Of a DNA stretch of 64,000 nt, positions 42,833 to 53,447 are shown one piece after another; position 1 is the stretch's first letter, and the number at the start of each line of letters is the position of its first letter. The notes beneath the pieces were generated by a model. It searched no databases. It worked only from the letters and a program-made list of their open reading frames with translations, and had not been told where the DNA came from. A program made the position numbers and the translations under genes. This stretch comes from Xanthocytophaga flava (GTDB lineage Bacteria; Bacteroidota; Bacteroidia; Cytophagales; 172606-1), in NCBI GenBank assembly GCA_030068525.1, contig JASJOS010000004.1:1-64000 (forward strand), written 5' to 3'.

Positions 42833-45565
42833 TTAGTTTTCAGGGATATATTGTCCAACATAGGCCAGACACTGAATAGCTGCCAAGCCCCATTGTGCTA
42901 CCGCATTGGTTGATATAGTACGATCTTCCTCTACTGGATTTAATACCTGAGATCCTTTTATGGTTACTAGTTTTCCTTTACCAGGAACAATACCTGCCTT
43001 TCCAGCATAGAATTCTTTCCAGGCGCGTGCTGCCAATGTTTTATTCTGTGTGTAACTGGCTGCAAAGGCAGTCAGTCGGGAATGTCCTTGTTGCAGATTC
43101 AATTTGGAGGCACTTTGTCCCAGTTCAGATTTCTGCTCTTCTTCAGAAGCGTTGTATAGGCGACAATATTGCAGCCAGGCCTTTGTAAAAGCAGGCTCGT
43201 TGACCAAGGCTATTAACTCCTCACAGATTTCTGTTAACCCAAATACAGCACTTAAATGAGATACACTAATATCTTTATCCTGAGAAATAGTAAACTCCCC
43301 AGTCGAAACGTTAAGCCAGCTACTTCCTGTAAAGAAACCTTTGGGCTGAGCAGCGATGGTACGCATACTAGTAAGTAGTCTTTTTTGTATAGCCGGATCA
43401 CCAGTACGTTCCCATTGAGTAAGCCATGCAGCGGCTATTGCTCCCCAGTCTGTACCAAAACCTACAGGCACACTGTCCAATGGATGAGGTGTTGGATTCA
43501 CATCTTCTCCTTGTGGTAACTTACGGCCAGGAATGATTTTGGCAAGTGTACGTACGGCTTCTACTTGTTCTGTAAGTAGATCGCCCACCCGTTCATCACC
43601 TGTCAGATAATAATACATCCGCCGGTTTGCAGCTGTACTGATACGTAGTTGTTTGGCACTGCATCCCCAATGCATCACATTGTGTCGGGAACCCAACGGA
43701 GCAAAAGGCCCGAGGTGATGTACATCTACTTCTCCTGTGTGTCGGGTCATGGCTTCCGATACACGAAAAACATCTGCCCGACCAGTATGCAGAAAGTAGT
43801 ACCAGAGCCATAAATCTGTAGACAGTTCAGAGTTATCCCATGCAAATCCGCCTACATCGTATCGCCAGGTATGTCGGTCCGGATCGTAGGTATGCATAAA
43901 ATCGCCATAATTCCAGAAACCATACCACTGATGTTGCTCTACCTGATGCACATAATAATTAAAGTAATAGTCCAGTTGTTTTTCAAGAGCACCTTTTGCG
44001 GGTACAGATACATCAGCCCGGCTCCAGTTGCCACCAAATACCTTTAGTTGTTCCAGATGTCCGGGATCACATACCAGTAAGGGAGGATTTTGTAGTGTAT
44101 CAGCCATTTCCAGCAATGTCTCCCGTGAAGGAGTTGCCTCTACTACCCATAGCATTACTTCACTGGTACGAGCCACACCTTTGGCAGTTCCAAATCCAGG
44201 CTCATAATCTTCGTACGTAATTTCCAGCCCTTCTCGTTGCTTTGCAAACGTATCCTGTCCCATGCCATCATGATAAAACCGCAGATCCATCGCGGGCGCA
44301 TCCGGAGCCCAGAACCACAGGGTTAATCTACCTGTCTCTGTATTGGCATCACGAACATCCAGTTGGGCAGGATAGCTCTGCCAGAAATTTCGGATACCCG
44401 CAGCTAAACCGCCAGAAGGAGTACCCAGATAAGCAAGTCCTGTTGCTTTTTGTCCATGTCCGGCAGTAATCCAGCTATGTTTGGCAGAAGTTCGTTTACG
44501 AATAGAAAAAGCATTGTATTCTCCCTGTGACAAGGTATAATCTCCAAAAGCTGGGATGTACTGCAACCGTGTTCCTACTTCTTTTGGAAAGTTTGGTTCC
44601 ACAGATTTTCCATTCAGCTGTGCATCCGTGATTGCTTTGCCTGGATCGCGTCTTAATCCGGTAAGCCCCTGTACAGCTTCAGCAAAGACACCCTCATGTT
44701 CACTGTTCACAAACCGAATGTGGCGGTTGTATAACTCCTCTTTAAGTGTCACACCAAAAGAAATACCTATCCCTTTGATAAAATGCTGGCTTTCTTCTCC
44801 ATCATAGATAAGTGTATGCATTACCCGAATCGCTTCACTATTATGATGGAAATACAAACGTACAACAAACGGAATCTGTTTTTGTCCGGAAGCAGACTGA
44901 TGAATCCCGGTGAATTTAATTACTGACCTGAGAGGACCAGCCTGTTCAATATGTACATCGGCAATAGTCCCTTGAAAATTTTCTCTCCGAATTACCAGAC
45001 TCTCCTCTGAATCGGACTGGTCTTGCAATAGTAATACAAGCTTGCCATCTTTTACAATTTCACGTTCCTGCCGTACAATGGATCGAATCAGCACAGATCC
45101 GGACCTGGCAATGGAACAACGGATCTTTCCTGTATCTACCTGAACAGTATCACTCGTTTCTGTCACCAGAACTTTTTTGTCAAGGTTTTTGGATTTTCCA
45201 GGTTTAACAAAGATCTGTTTTGCAGTAATACTATCTGTAGTAAGAGTATGAGCAGTCCACTTTAGTGAGCCATCCGGCCAATAGGCTAAAGGCCAGCTTT
45301 GCACAGGTAGACCCTGCTGTTTTTCATCAGTAGCAATAAAATCACTTCCCTTCTGTACCTTCCCCTGAGGCCAGCAGACGCCACAGGTAACTCCAGATGC
45401 AATCCCAGCTTTAAAGGGTGCCAGCCATTTGAGTTCAACAGGATTTACACCCTTGGAAGGCGCAAAAGTTAACGAATCAGAAAGTGTATTTCTGAACGGA
45501 TAAGATGAAACAAGCAGAGCTGATTTTTTTAAAAATCCGCGTCGTGATTCTGATAAATTATACAT
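42833..45565 (-). CDS. Exo-rhamnogalacturonan lyase-like protein (PcRGLX/YetA type)
   Basis: This 910-aa protein starts at 45565 (MYNLSESRRGFLKK), giving a Tat signal with the twin arginine and a hydrophobic core (SALLVSS), so it is exported folded. The N-terminal part (AGIASGVTCGVCWPQGKVQKG, split at the domain edge) and WPLAYWPDGSLKWTAHT match the RIFT-barrel start of PcRGLX/YetA-like proteins. A catalytic (alpha/alpha) domain with WYGFWNYGDFMHTYD and RHNVMHWGCSAKQLRIS follows. Family members (PL26) cleave rhamnogalacturonan I from the end. It lies in a SusCD locus beside a sulfatase. Exact substrate is inferred. Confidence 0.75.
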   Translation of the reverse strand: MYNLSESRRGFLKKSALLVSSYPFRNTLSDSLTFAPSKGVNPVELKWLAPFKAGIASGVTCGVCWPQGKVQKGSDFIATDEKQQGLPVQSWPLAYWPDGSLKWTAHTLTTDSITAKQIFVKPGKSKNLDKKVLVTETSDTVQVDTGKIRCSIARSGSVLIRSIVRQEREIVKDGKLVLLLQDQSDSEESLVIRRENFQGTIADVHIEQAGPLRSVIKFTGIHQSASGQKQIPFVVRLYFHHNSEAIRVMHTLIYDGEESQHFIKGIGISFGVTLKEELYNRHIRFVNSEHEGVFAEAVQGLTGLRRDPGKAITDAQLNGKSVEPNFPKEVGTRLQYIPAFGDYTLSQGEYNAFSIRKRTSAKHSWITAGHGQKATGLAYLGTPSGGLAAGIRNFWQSYPAQLDVRDANTETGRLTLWFWAPDAPAMDLRFYHDGMGQDTFAKQREGLEITYEDYEPGFGTAKGVARTSEVMLWVVEATPSRETLLEMADTLQNPPLLVCDPGHLEQLKVFGGNWSRADVSVPAKGALEKQLDYYFNYYVHQVEQHQWYGFWNYGDFMHTYDPDRHTWRYDVGGFAWDNSELSTDLWLWYYFLHTGRADVFRVSEAMTRHTGEVDVHHLGPFAPLGSRHNVMHWGCSAKQLRISTAANRRMYYYLTGDERVGDLLTEQVEAVRTLAKIIPGRKLPQGEDVNPTPHPLDSVPVGFGTDWGAIAAAWLTQWERTGDPAIQKRLLTSMRTIAAQPKGFFTGSSWLNVSTGEFTISQDKDISVSHLSAVFGLTEICEELIALVNEPAFTKAWLQYCRLYNASEEEQKSELGQSASKLNLQQGHSRLTAFAASYTQNKTLAARAWKEFYAGKAGIVPGKGKLVTIKGSQVLNPVEEDRTISTNAVAQWGLAAIQCLAYVGQYIPEN

Positions 45566-45676
45566 TATGAGTAAGAGACAAAAATAGGTAGTCAGGGAAA
45601 ACCATCCGATAACAAAAGCCAATACCTATCCCTTTTTACCAAAAGATGATTTTACTTTCCTCAGATAAAAACAATG

Positions 45677-47107
45677 TTATTGTTCTACAGCAGACCAGTC
45701 AAACTCCGAATGCTCAGCAGGTGTAACAGATTGTTTTATTAATCCATACAAACTTTTTACTTTATCCGGATAAGCAGAAGCCAGATTGTTGTTTTCGTGA
45801 ATGTCGTTTTTCAGGTTATACAATTCGAGTGTTTCAGATTGCCCTTTTCGTTTGAAACGAATTAGCTTCCAGTCACCCTGCACCACAGCCTGTTGCAGAT
45901 AACCTTCATTAAATTGCCAGAAGAGATATTCGTGTGGTTTTTGAGGGCCTTTACCTGTCAGCTCATTGACAAAAGAAAGTCCATCAACAGAAGCAGGTAC
46001 TGAAAAGTTTGTTAGTTCAGCAAATGTTGGCAAAATATCCCAGAATGCCCAGGGTTGCTCACTCACCCGTCCGGCAGGAACTTTGCCTGGCATTTTCACA
46101 ATCATAGGAACACGAATACCTCCTTCATACAAATCACGCTTAATACCGCGTAAAGGTCCACTGCTGTTAAAGTATTCCGGATCTGCGCCACCTTCCTTAT
46201 GAGGGCCATTGTCACTGGTGAAGAAGATGTATGTATTGTTGTCCAGACCGAGTTCTTTCACTAATCGTTGCAGTTCACCCACATTGCCATCCAGTTTGGT
46301 AAGCATAGCAGCAAAAGCAGCATGAGGCTGAGGTTGGCTACGATATGAACCTCCATTCTGATAGTAGGGTGTTTCAGGAGCAAGTTTGCTGCTCCCATCT
46401 GCATTCTGGAAAGCTTTTAGATCACTGGCAGGCGGAAATAGTTCGGCATGCGGAATAGTGACAGGGAGATACAAAAAGAAAGGCTGATCTTTGTGTGAAC
46501 GAATAAAAGAATACGCCCGCTGTATAATCAGGTCATGACTATATTGGGTAGAGTCAATTTGAATCTTTTGGATCTTTCCATTTTTCACTTCAAACAGATA
46601 ATCTGTGTAGTAATTATGGGCATGGCGCTGATTGAGATATCCAACAGATTCATCAAAGCCTTTGATTTCCGGTGACCCAGGAGTTCCTTCTTCACCCAAT
46701 CCCCACTTTCCAAACATTCCGGTTACATACCCATGATTTTGTAGTCGTTGAGCCAATGTAGTATCCTGTGAACGTAGTGGCAAACGGGTATTGCCCCGAA
46801 TATACGAATGTCCCATATGCAAACCTGTCATCAGAGAAGCCCTGGAAGGTGCACAAACTGTACTACCTGAATAAAACCGTGTAAAACGAGTTCCCTCACG
46901 TGCCAGTTGGTCTATATTCGGAGTAGGGACAGGGCTCCTGGAGTTATAGCATGTCAGATTACCATAACCAAGGTCATCTGCCAGCAGAAAAATGATATTG
47001 GGCTGTCGGGCAGCTTGTTGTTTTACAGGGCTTACCTTACAGGATAAAGAGAAAAACAGGATAAGGCAGATTCCTATAGGCTGAATGATTTTAGGTTTCA
47101 TATGCAT
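45677..47107 (-). CDS. Family S1 sulfatase lipoprotein
   Basis: This 476-aa enzyme removes sulfate esters. The N-terminus MHMKPKIIQPIGICLILF with LSC gives a lipoprotein signal (Cys23). The metal site starts PNIIFLLADDLGYGN (Asp44, Asp45). VCAPSRASLMTG carries the C-x-P-S-R formylglycine motif with Cys85, which needs a maturase encoded elsewhere. TSDNGPHKEGG near the middle supplies further metal ligands. An alternative start two codons later is possible. It sits between SusD and the lyase-like gene, so the polysaccharide handled is probably sulfated, or the enzyme trims a sulfated side group. Confidence 0.9.
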   Translation of the reverse strand: MHMKPKIIQPIGICLILFFSLSCKVSPVKQQAARQPNIIFLLADDLGYGNLTCYNSRSPVPTPNIDQLAREGTRFTRFYSGSTVCAPSRASLMTGLHMGHSYIRGNTRLPLRSQDTTLAQRLQNHGYVTGMFGKWGLGEEGTPGSPEIKGFDESVGYLNQRHAHNYYTDYLFEVKNGKIQKIQIDSTQYSHDLIIQRAYSFIRSHKDQPFFLYLPVTIPHAELFPPASDLKAFQNADGSSKLAPETPYYQNGGSYRSQPQPHAAFAAMLTKLDGNVGELQRLVKELGLDNNTYIFFTSDNGPHKEGGADPEYFNSSGPLRGIKRDLYEGGIRVPMIVKMPGKVPAGRVSEQPWAFWDILPTFAELTNFSVPASVDGLSFVNELTGKGPQKPHEYLFWQFNEGYLQQAVVQGDWKLIRFKRKGQSETLELYNLKNDIHENNNLASAYPDKVKSLYGLIKQSVTPAEHSEFDWSAVEQ

Positions 47108-47121
47108 AAGGGTTAAAACAG

Positions 47122-47160
47122 AAAATACCAGTCAGATAGATTGTCTCTGACTGGTAAAAT
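47122..47160 (-). terminator. Hairpin between susD and the sulfatase
   Basis: On the minus strand a 10-bp stem ACCAGTCAGA/TCTGACTGGT (47146-47155 with 47127-47136) is followed by ATTTTCTGTTTT. It could end or attenuate the SusCD transcript before the sulfatase gene. Confidence 0.65.
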
Positions 47161-47227
47161 ATATCTGGTCTGATAGAATCTTAGTTCAGGGATCAGATAT
47201 GCAGATACATTTATTTTCCTTTTATAA

Positions 47228-48718
47228 TCAATAATAGCCTGGATTCTGAGTATATAATCCTGGTTTTGCCAGAATCTCAGCAGCAGGTACAGGATAAATA
47301 ACATAATTAGGTACCACTTCGCTAATAATTAACAGATCATCGCTTTCTCTCCATGCATTCATAGTTGTAATAACCTGACCGGAACGTACGAGATCATTCC
47401 AGCGAAGTCCCTCTCCCAAAAATTCGCGTCTTCGTTCTTCCATCAGTACTTCAAGAGTCACATTGCTGACAGGTGCAATTCCGGCTCTGGCTCTTACCTG
47501 ATTTACGATAGCATCTACGTCTTCCTGTGTACCCGTTGCCCCATGCAAAATACATTCAGCTTTCATCAGCAGTACGTCTGTATACCGAAGCACTATAAAA
47601 TTAACAGGCCAATCTGTTCCACTAGTCCCCTTCTTTGACAGATCAATATATTTCTTTACAAACGGATTTGAGTAAGAAAGCTGAATCGTAAAATCTTCCC
47701 GAACATCTGAACCTTCCCCTTCACTGCTTTCATATGAAGCACGTAAATTATCAGACACGTTAAAGTTACTTGCTCCATATCCATTGCCATAGGTATTGGA
47801 AATACCCAGGCTCGTCCAGTAAGCCACAGGTACCAGTTGACTTGGAAAGCCAGCACCATTGGAACTACTGATAAACTGTACATCAAAGATTACTTCTTTG
47901 TTGTTTTCATTGGTATATGAGAAAATAGACACATAATCAGAAAGAAATGCAAACTGATTGCTGGTGATGATTTCATTAAACAGTGCCAGAGCTTTGTCAT
48001 ACTCATTACTATCCAGTCCTGGTCCCTCAATGCCATAGGTTGGTCCTGAACGAGTCAGGTATACCAACCCCAATATACCTTTGGCCGCGTAGGAAGTAGC
48101 CCGTCCGACATTTGCAGCATTATAGGAAGCTGGCAAATTAGTAGCTGCATATTCCAGATCTTCAATGATAAAATCGTATACCTCTGTTACCGAGCTACGG
48201 GGCACACCCGCTACTTCTGTAGCAGTCATTGCCTTATTGAGAATAGGCAGTTTACCATACAAACGCACCAGCTGAAAATAATAGAAAGCACGTAAGAAAC
48301 GACACTCTGCACCAAATCGGGTACGCAGTGACTCATCAGATATATTTCCACCTTTCGTTTCCAGTGCATCCAGAACCGTGTTGGCATTGTAGATGCCATT
48401 AAACATATTGCTCCAGGCATTGACAATGAATCCGGTGGTAGTAAGATTGGGTGAAAAATCATTCACCCCCTGCCAGTCTCTGTTTCCATCTGATACAGCT
48501 GTTATATTATCACTGCGCATTTCGCTTAGCCACAATGACTGATTGGGATATGCTTTTAATTGTGAATAGGCACCATTGACAGCCTGGGTAAAATCATTGG
48601 TATTGCTATAAAAATTGCCTGTAGTAATGCTTGAAACAGGAATCTGATCTAGTTCGTTTTCACAGCTGCACAATCCCAGAATCAAAACAAACAAAAAGAT
48701 GTATGGTGTTTTTTTCAT
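47228..48718 (-). CDS. SusD/RagB-family glycan-binding outer-membrane lipoprotein
   Basis: This 496-aa lipoprotein starts at 48718 (MKKTPYIFLFVLILGLCSC) with lipidated Cys19 in LCSC. It has the helical SusD fold with early ENELDQIPVSSITTGNFY and TQAVNGAYSQLK (TPR-like region), the conserved FLRAFYYFQLVRLYGKLP, and the late VLLMKAECILHGATG and RRREFLGEGLRWNDLVRSG segments. SusD proteins sit over the paired SusC pore and bind oligosaccharides. The gene is 23 bp downstream of susC and certainly co-transcribed. Confidence 0.95.
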   Translation of the reverse strand: MKKTPYIFLFVLILGLCSCENELDQIPVSSITTGNFYSNTNDFTQAVNGAYSQLKAYPNQSLWLSEMRSDNITAVSDGNRDWQGVNDFSPNLTTTGFIVNAWSNMFNGIYNANTVLDALETKGGNISDESLRTRFGAECRFLRAFYYFQLVRLYGKLPILNKAMTATEVAGVPRSSVTEVYDFIIEDLEYAATNLPASYNAANVGRATSYAAKGILGLVYLTRSGPTYGIEGPGLDSNEYDKALALFNEIITSNQFAFLSDYVSIFSYTNENNKEVIFDVQFISSSNGAGFPSQLVPVAYWTSLGISNTYGNGYGASNFNVSDNLRASYESSEGEGSDVREDFTIQLSYSNPFVKKYIDLSKKGTSGTDWPVNFIVLRYTDVLLMKAECILHGATGTQEDVDAIVNQVRARAGIAPVSNVTLEVLMEERRREFLGEGLRWNDLVRSGQVITTMNAWRESDDLLIISEVVPNYVIYPVPAAEILAKPGLYTQNPGYY

Positions 48719-48741
48719 AAAAATCAACATGAAATCAAATA

Positions 48742-51700
48742 TTAGAAAGATAGGTTTACTCCAATAGAAGCTGTTTTACTCAGTGGCATCGCACCATAAT
48801 CTCCTGGCAATGCATAACTGCTGTTACCACTGACGTTGGTATTCTGGGCTTCCGGATTTACCCCACCTTTGTATTTGTCATGCCCAAACCAGTTTTGAAG
48901 AGAAGCATACACACGGGCAGCAGATATACCTTTGAATTTTACAATTCCTTTTAGATTATAGCCTAGTGTAATGTTCTGAACTCTCCAGAAATCCGTAGAG
49001 TAGATCCAGTCAGAAGTCACATAAGGTACTGTATAGGAAGAAGCAGATTTTCCTCTTGGTGCATCATAATTCTGATTTTCGGTTGTCCACCGATCTCGCC
49101 ATATACCTAGTGTATTGGCAGTTGTGCTACCTGAAAAATCAATAGCCCGACCCAGATAAGACAGGATAAAACCACCATGTTGTCCGTATACCTGTACGCT
49201 CAGATCGAAGTCTTTGTACTTAAATGTATTCGTCAATCCCCATGTATATTTAGGAGTAGGCTGTCCACCAATAACACGATCATCCGCATCAATTACACCA
49301 TCTTTATTGTAATCATAATATTTAGCATCTCCTACGGTTTGTTTACTCAGTTTGGCAACTGAAGGATCATCTATATCAGCCTGAGTAAGTATTCCCTGTG
49401 TCTTGGTGATGTAGTAACTGAAGATAGGTACACCTTTCTGAAGCAGAAAAGGAGGATTGCTGCCACTATAAGCGGATGAGATATAAATAGGAGAATCGTC
49501 GTTACCTAACTCTACAACCTTATTGCTATTAAAGGCAATATTGCCATTGGTAGACCACTGAAAATCGCCATAATCAACGTTTACAGTATTGAGTCCAATC
49601 TCCAATCCTTTATTCACAACGGCGCCTATATTTTGCAAACTGGAATTAAATCCACTAGCTGCCAATACAGGCAGGTTCAGTAACAGATCTGTGTTCTTTT
49701 TGCGATACACATCAAAGTTCATACTGATGCGTCCTTTAAACACACTCACATCAAACCCCGCATTATAGGTATTGGACGTTTCCCATTTCAACAACGGGTT
49801 AGCCAATCCCGATACTACTTGTCCATTAGCCACTGTGCCAGCATTACCACCAAAACTGTAATTAGAGCTTGACAGAGTAGGTACCGCACTATAGTTACCG
49901 ATGTTATTGTTACCTGATTTTCCCCAGCTTACTCTCAGTTTCAAATCATCAATAAAGTGTATATTCTGTAAGAAGGGCTCCTGAGAAATACGCCATCCGA
50001 TAGAAGCGGATGGAAAAGTACCCCAGCGGCTCTGTTCACCAAACCGGGAGGATGCATCACGGCGAAGTGTAGCAGACAACAGGTATTTCTCTTTGTAGTT
50101 GTACTGAACCCTGCCATAATACGAAAACAATGTACTGTTACTCTCACTGGTACTTCCCGTTAATGTTACACCAGAAGAATTGGCAATGGCATTGTTTAAG
50201 GTAGTGACCAGATTGTTGGCAAATCCACCAGCAGTACTGATACTAAAAGCCTCATAATGCACAGAACTATAGGAGACCCCTGCTACAGCCGAGATACTAT
50301 GATACTGAGCCAGTACTTTCGAATAACTCAATGTATTCTCGTTAACAAAGTTCTGCTTTTTGAATCCACTATATGAACCAGAAGAATTTTTCCCAGGATT
50401 AGTAATCCGTTCAGATAAAACTCCCGCTACTACATAATCCGGAATAAACTTCTTGGTATATTGGTTGGCTTCATCAAAGTTTATAGTTGATTTGGCGACT
50501 AAACCTGGTAAAATCTGTAATTCTCCATACAATGACCCAAGCAAACGTGTAGTTTTTGAACGACCTATGGTATTGTTAAAATAGGCTACGGGACTTAAAA
50601 TCTTGGTAGTAGCCCATGTATAGGTTGTATTTTCAAAAGCTCCTGAGTTTAATCCGGCACTTTCCTCTACCACAGGTGTCAGTTGAAACATCTTCATCAG
50701 GTAGTTATCTTTCCCCTCAGCATCCGGAGTATTATTGATCGAATAGGTAGGCGCAATATTGATTCCAAACTTAAGACGTTTGCTGGCATTGGCTTCTACA
50801 TTGGCCCGCAATCCATAGTTTTTATAGTCCGAGTTGATCAGAGTACCTTGCTGATTCAGATAATTACCCGATATGAAATATTTAACGTTGTCTGTACCAC
50901 CACTGGCAGATACTTCATAGTTTTGAAACAAAGCTTTGCGGTATACTTCATCCTGCCAATCTACATACATCAGACCAGGATGACCTGGTTGCGCCCATCG
51001 GTCATCGGTCATATACGATGTATTGACAGCTCCGGGAGCCAGTCCCAGAATTGTTCTTCGCTCTTCGTTGGTTTGATCAGCAGTTCGTCCGGAGCCTGAT
51101 CTTACCCAGTTTGTATTCGCTACCTCAGTAGCCATTTCAACCCATTCAGAGGGACTAAGCAGATCCTGTTTTTTAGTTACCTGACTCACTCCCGTGTTGA
51201 CATTAATTCCTATCTTCATTTTTCCGGACTGCCCCTTCTTTGTTGTGATAATCACAACGCCATTGGCAGCACGAGATCCATAGATAGCACCAGCAGCTGC
51301 ATCTTTCAGCACCTGAATACTCTCAATATCATTGGGGTTGAGATTTGTCAATGGATTTCCACTAAAACTACCATTGGAGTTCTGACTCACTACATCCAGC
51401 GGAAAGCCATCAACTACATATAGTGGTTCTGTTCCAGCTGTAACAGAACCAGAACCTCTTACTAGTATACTCAAACCACTACCGGGCATTCCAGTCTGCT
51501 GTCGCACCTGTACACCAGGCATTTGACCTATTAACGCCTGTTCTACGCGGGCAATAGGCTTTTCTTCTATAGAACGGGCATCAAAAGTAGCTACAGCACC
51601 TGTAATTTCCGTTCTTTTCTGGCTTCCATATCCAACCACTACAATTTCATTGAGAGCAGTTACATCCGGAAGGAGTGTCACATTAATTGACTGGTTTTTA

Positions 51701-52260
51701 CTCACTACAATTTCTTCGGTCAGATATCCTACAAACGAAAAAACCAGTGTGCCACCTTCGTCAGGCAGGTTAAGTGAATAACTTCCATCTGCACCTGTAA
51801 CTGTGCCTGTAGTAGTACCTTTTAATACTACACTTACTCCAGGTAGTGGATTGCTTTTATCATCAATAACCACACCTTTGATCTGTATAGCTACTGCTGG
51901 ATTCTTCACAAACGCAATGATGTGGTTATCGACCTCTTTATAAGTAAAGGAAGTATTCTGTAATAAGATGCCCAGAATCTCTGCCAAAGAAGCATCCTGT
52001 ACATCAAGAGTTATTTTCTGTGAGGCAGGAAAAAGATTATTGTTATAGAAAAACTGGTATCCTGTCTTTTCTTCCAATGCTTTCAATGCATTAGCCAGTG
52101 TTACATTACTTAATTTCAGACTAATGTGCGTATTCTGAGAATATACCTTGGCCGATACAGGCAACAAAATAAGTAGTGCAAAAACAATTGACAGTTTTAC
52201 AATTCCCAAAATACGGGGCATAGCAATTCCATGACCTCGAAGCTTTGGCCTTTTTTTCAT
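48742..52260 (-). CDS. SusC/RagA-family TonB-dependent transporter with N-terminal STN domain
   Basis: This 1172-aa outer-membrane transporter imports oligosaccharides with SusD and energy from TonB. After a signal peptide (about 1-42, ending VSAKVYSQ) it has an STN signalling domain (about 45-120; ISLKLSNVTLANALKALEE). A carboxypeptidase-like beta-sandwich (KGVVIDDKSNPLPGVSVVLK), a TonB plug (TEPLYVVDGFPLDV, then LNPNDIESIQVLKDAAAGAI) and a large barrel ending in a phenylalanine (GVNLSF) follow. The STN domain means it can signal through the adjacent FecR to the ECF sigma factor. The gene follows fecR by 119 bp. Confidence 0.96.
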   Translation of the reverse strand: MKKRPKLRGHGIAMPRILGIVKLSIVFALLILLPVSAKVYSQNTHISLKLSNVTLANALKALEEKTGYQFFYNNNLFPASQKITLDVQDASLAEILGILLQNTSFTYKEVDNHIIAFVKNPAVAIQIKGVVIDDKSNPLPGVSVVLKGTTTGTVTGADGSYSLNLPDEGGTLVFSFVGYLTEEIVVSKNQSINVTLLPDVTALNEIVVVGYGSQKRTEITGAVATFDARSIEEKPIARVEQALIGQMPGVQVRQQTGMPGSGLSILVRGSGSVTAGTEPLYVVDGFPLDVVSQNSNGSFSGNPLTNLNPNDIESIQVLKDAAAGAIYGSRAANGVVIITTKKGQSGKMKIGINVNTGVSQVTKKQDLLSPSEWVEMATEVANTNWVRSGSGRTADQTNEERRTILGLAPGAVNTSYMTDDRWAQPGHPGLMYVDWQDEVYRKALFQNYEVSASGGTDNVKYFISGNYLNQQGTLINSDYKNYGLRANVEANASKRLKFGINIAPTYSINNTPDAEGKDNYLMKMFQLTPVVEESAGLNSGAFENTTYTWATTKILSPVAYFNNTIGRSKTTRLLGSLYGELQILPGLVAKSTINFDEANQYTKKFIPDYVVAGVLSERITNPGKNSSGSYSGFKKQNFVNENTLSYSKVLAQYHSISAVAGVSYSSVHYEAFSISTAGGFANNLVTTLNNAIANSSGVTLTGSTSESNSTLFSYYGRVQYNYKEKYLLSATLRRDASSRFGEQSRWGTFPSASIGWRISQEPFLQNIHFIDDLKLRVSWGKSGNNNIGNYSAVPTLSSSNYSFGGNAGTVANGQVVSGLANPLLKWETSNTYNAGFDVSVFKGRISMNFDVYRKKNTDLLLNLPVLAASGFNSSLQNIGAVVNKGLEIGLNTVNVDYGDFQWSTNGNIAFNSNKVVELGNDDSPIYISSAYSGSNPPFLLQKGVPIFSYYITKTQGILTQADIDDPSVAKLSKQTVGDAKYYDYNKDGVIDADDRVIGGQPTPKYTWGLTNTFKYKDFDLSVQVYGQHGGFILSYLGRAIDFSGSTTANTLGIWRDRWTTENQNYDAPRGKSASSYTVPYVTSDWIYSTDFWRVQNITLGYNLKGIVKFKGISAARVYASLQNWFGHDKYKGGVNPEAQNTNVSGNSSYALPGDYGAMPLSKTASIGVNLSF

Positions 52261-52336
52261 ACATTTACAACAATTTAAATGAGTAATATGAATCAGGCTC
52301 CAACGCCAATTGACACCTGATTCGGAAATTTAAATT

Positions 52337-52370
52337 CAAAGGGGGAAATGTTTCACAGCATTTCCCTTTG
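52337..52370 (-). terminator. Imperfect hairpin between fecR and susC
   Basis: On the minus strand CAAAGGGAAATG pairs with CATTTCCCCCTTTG around a short loop (52337-52370), followed by an AT-rich stretch without a clean T run. It could be a weak terminator that separates the regulator pair from the structural genes, or a leader structure of susC. Confidence 0.45.
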
Positions 52371-52379
52371 GTTTATAAT

Positions 52380-53384
52380 CTAGTAGATATGAAGTAGATT
52401 GTCTTTCATTTTTTTGTAAGAAAATTGTCTGGTAAGTTTCAATGTTTCCAGTACAGTCCACAAACTGGTACGACTGCTTACGGAGCCTGTAAACCGGGAT
52501 TGTTTTATTTCTTCATTTTCAAAGGTTATTTTCACTCCATACCATCGTTCCATATCTGCCGCAATCTGTTCAAATGACTCATTGGTAAAACTCAATCTGT
52601 TTTGTGTCCAATCCGTTTCTACTACCGAATTAGCAGATTCTGTATGGTTTATTTTTTCCAATTGAAGTGTTGAATCAGAACCAGTATCCATCTTCATTTT
52701 TGGATATACCACTAGTTTCTCAGAAGGATGTAATACAACTTTTCTGTTCGGCAGATCATGAACCTTTACCAATACAGATCCTCTGATTAATGCTGTTTCC
52801 GTTTTTTTATCTTTTGCATAGGCCTTCACATTAAAAACAGTACCTAATACCCGAACACTTAGCTGATTTGTTTCTACAATAAAAGGTTGATCGGCATTGT
52901 GTGTTACATCAAAATGTGCTTCACCACTTAGTCTCACAATCCGCAAACTATCTCTGAATACGTCCGGATAAGACAAACTACTACCTGAGTTTAACCAAAC
53001 CCATGTATTATCTGGTAACTTCACCTTCTTTTTCTCACCTGGTTTTGTAAGCACAGTAATAGTATGTACAGGATCTATTATAGCCAACCATTTAGACCTT
53101 CCTATCCAGGTAACCAGTGTACATGCAAGCAACAGTCCTATAGAGGCAGCGATCCGTAAACGAAAAGAAATAGCAGGAGTAAGTGGTTTTGATTCTGGCT
53201 CTTGCTCTGCGAATAAGATTTCTTTAATTATTTTCTGATTTTCTTCCTGAGTGAGATTGGTGTCTAGGGGTATAGAATCTTTTTGAAACTCTTCGTAAAC
53301 ATCAAAAAGTAATTGTTCTTCTGCAGGATTGGTCTTACCAGCCAGAAACTTATCCAGTAATTGTTTAAAATTATCTCTATTCAT
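52380..53384 (-). CDS. FecR-family anti-sigma factor
   Basis: This 334-aa inner-membrane protein has a cytoplasmic N-terminus that binds the sigma factor, a transmembrane helix at about 78-96 (IAASIGLLLACTLVTWI), and a periplasmic part. The FecR domain is visible as PGEKKKVKLPDNTWVWLNSG and SGEAHFDVTHNADQPFIVET, then VLGTVFNVKAY. The C-terminus (SFEQIAADMERWYGVKITF, then FTGSVSSRTSLW) is the DUF4974 STN-binding region. It would transmit the state of the SusC STN domain to the ECF sigma factor encoded just upstream. Confidence 0.93.
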   Translation of the reverse strand: MNRDNFKQLLDKFLAGKTNPAEEQLLFDVYEEFQKDSIPLDTNLTQEENQKIIKEILFAEQEPESKPLTPAISFRLRIAASIGLLLACTLVTWIGRSKWLAIIDPVHTITVLTKPGEKKKVKLPDNTWVWLNSGSSLSYPDVFRDSLRIVRLSGEAHFDVTHNADQPFIVETNQLSVRVLGTVFNVKAYAKDKKTETALIRGSVLVKVHDLPNRKVVLHPSEKLVVYPKMKMDTGSDSTLQLEKINHTESANSVVETDWTQNRLSFTNESFEQIAADMERWYGVKITFENEEIKQSRFTGSVSSRTSLWTVLETLKLTRQFSYKKMKDNLLHIY

Positions 53385-53447
53385 TCTGTAGAGTATGTAT
53401 AAAAAAGCCTACTCTACCCCCAAAGCACTTTGCATTTTTTTAAAATT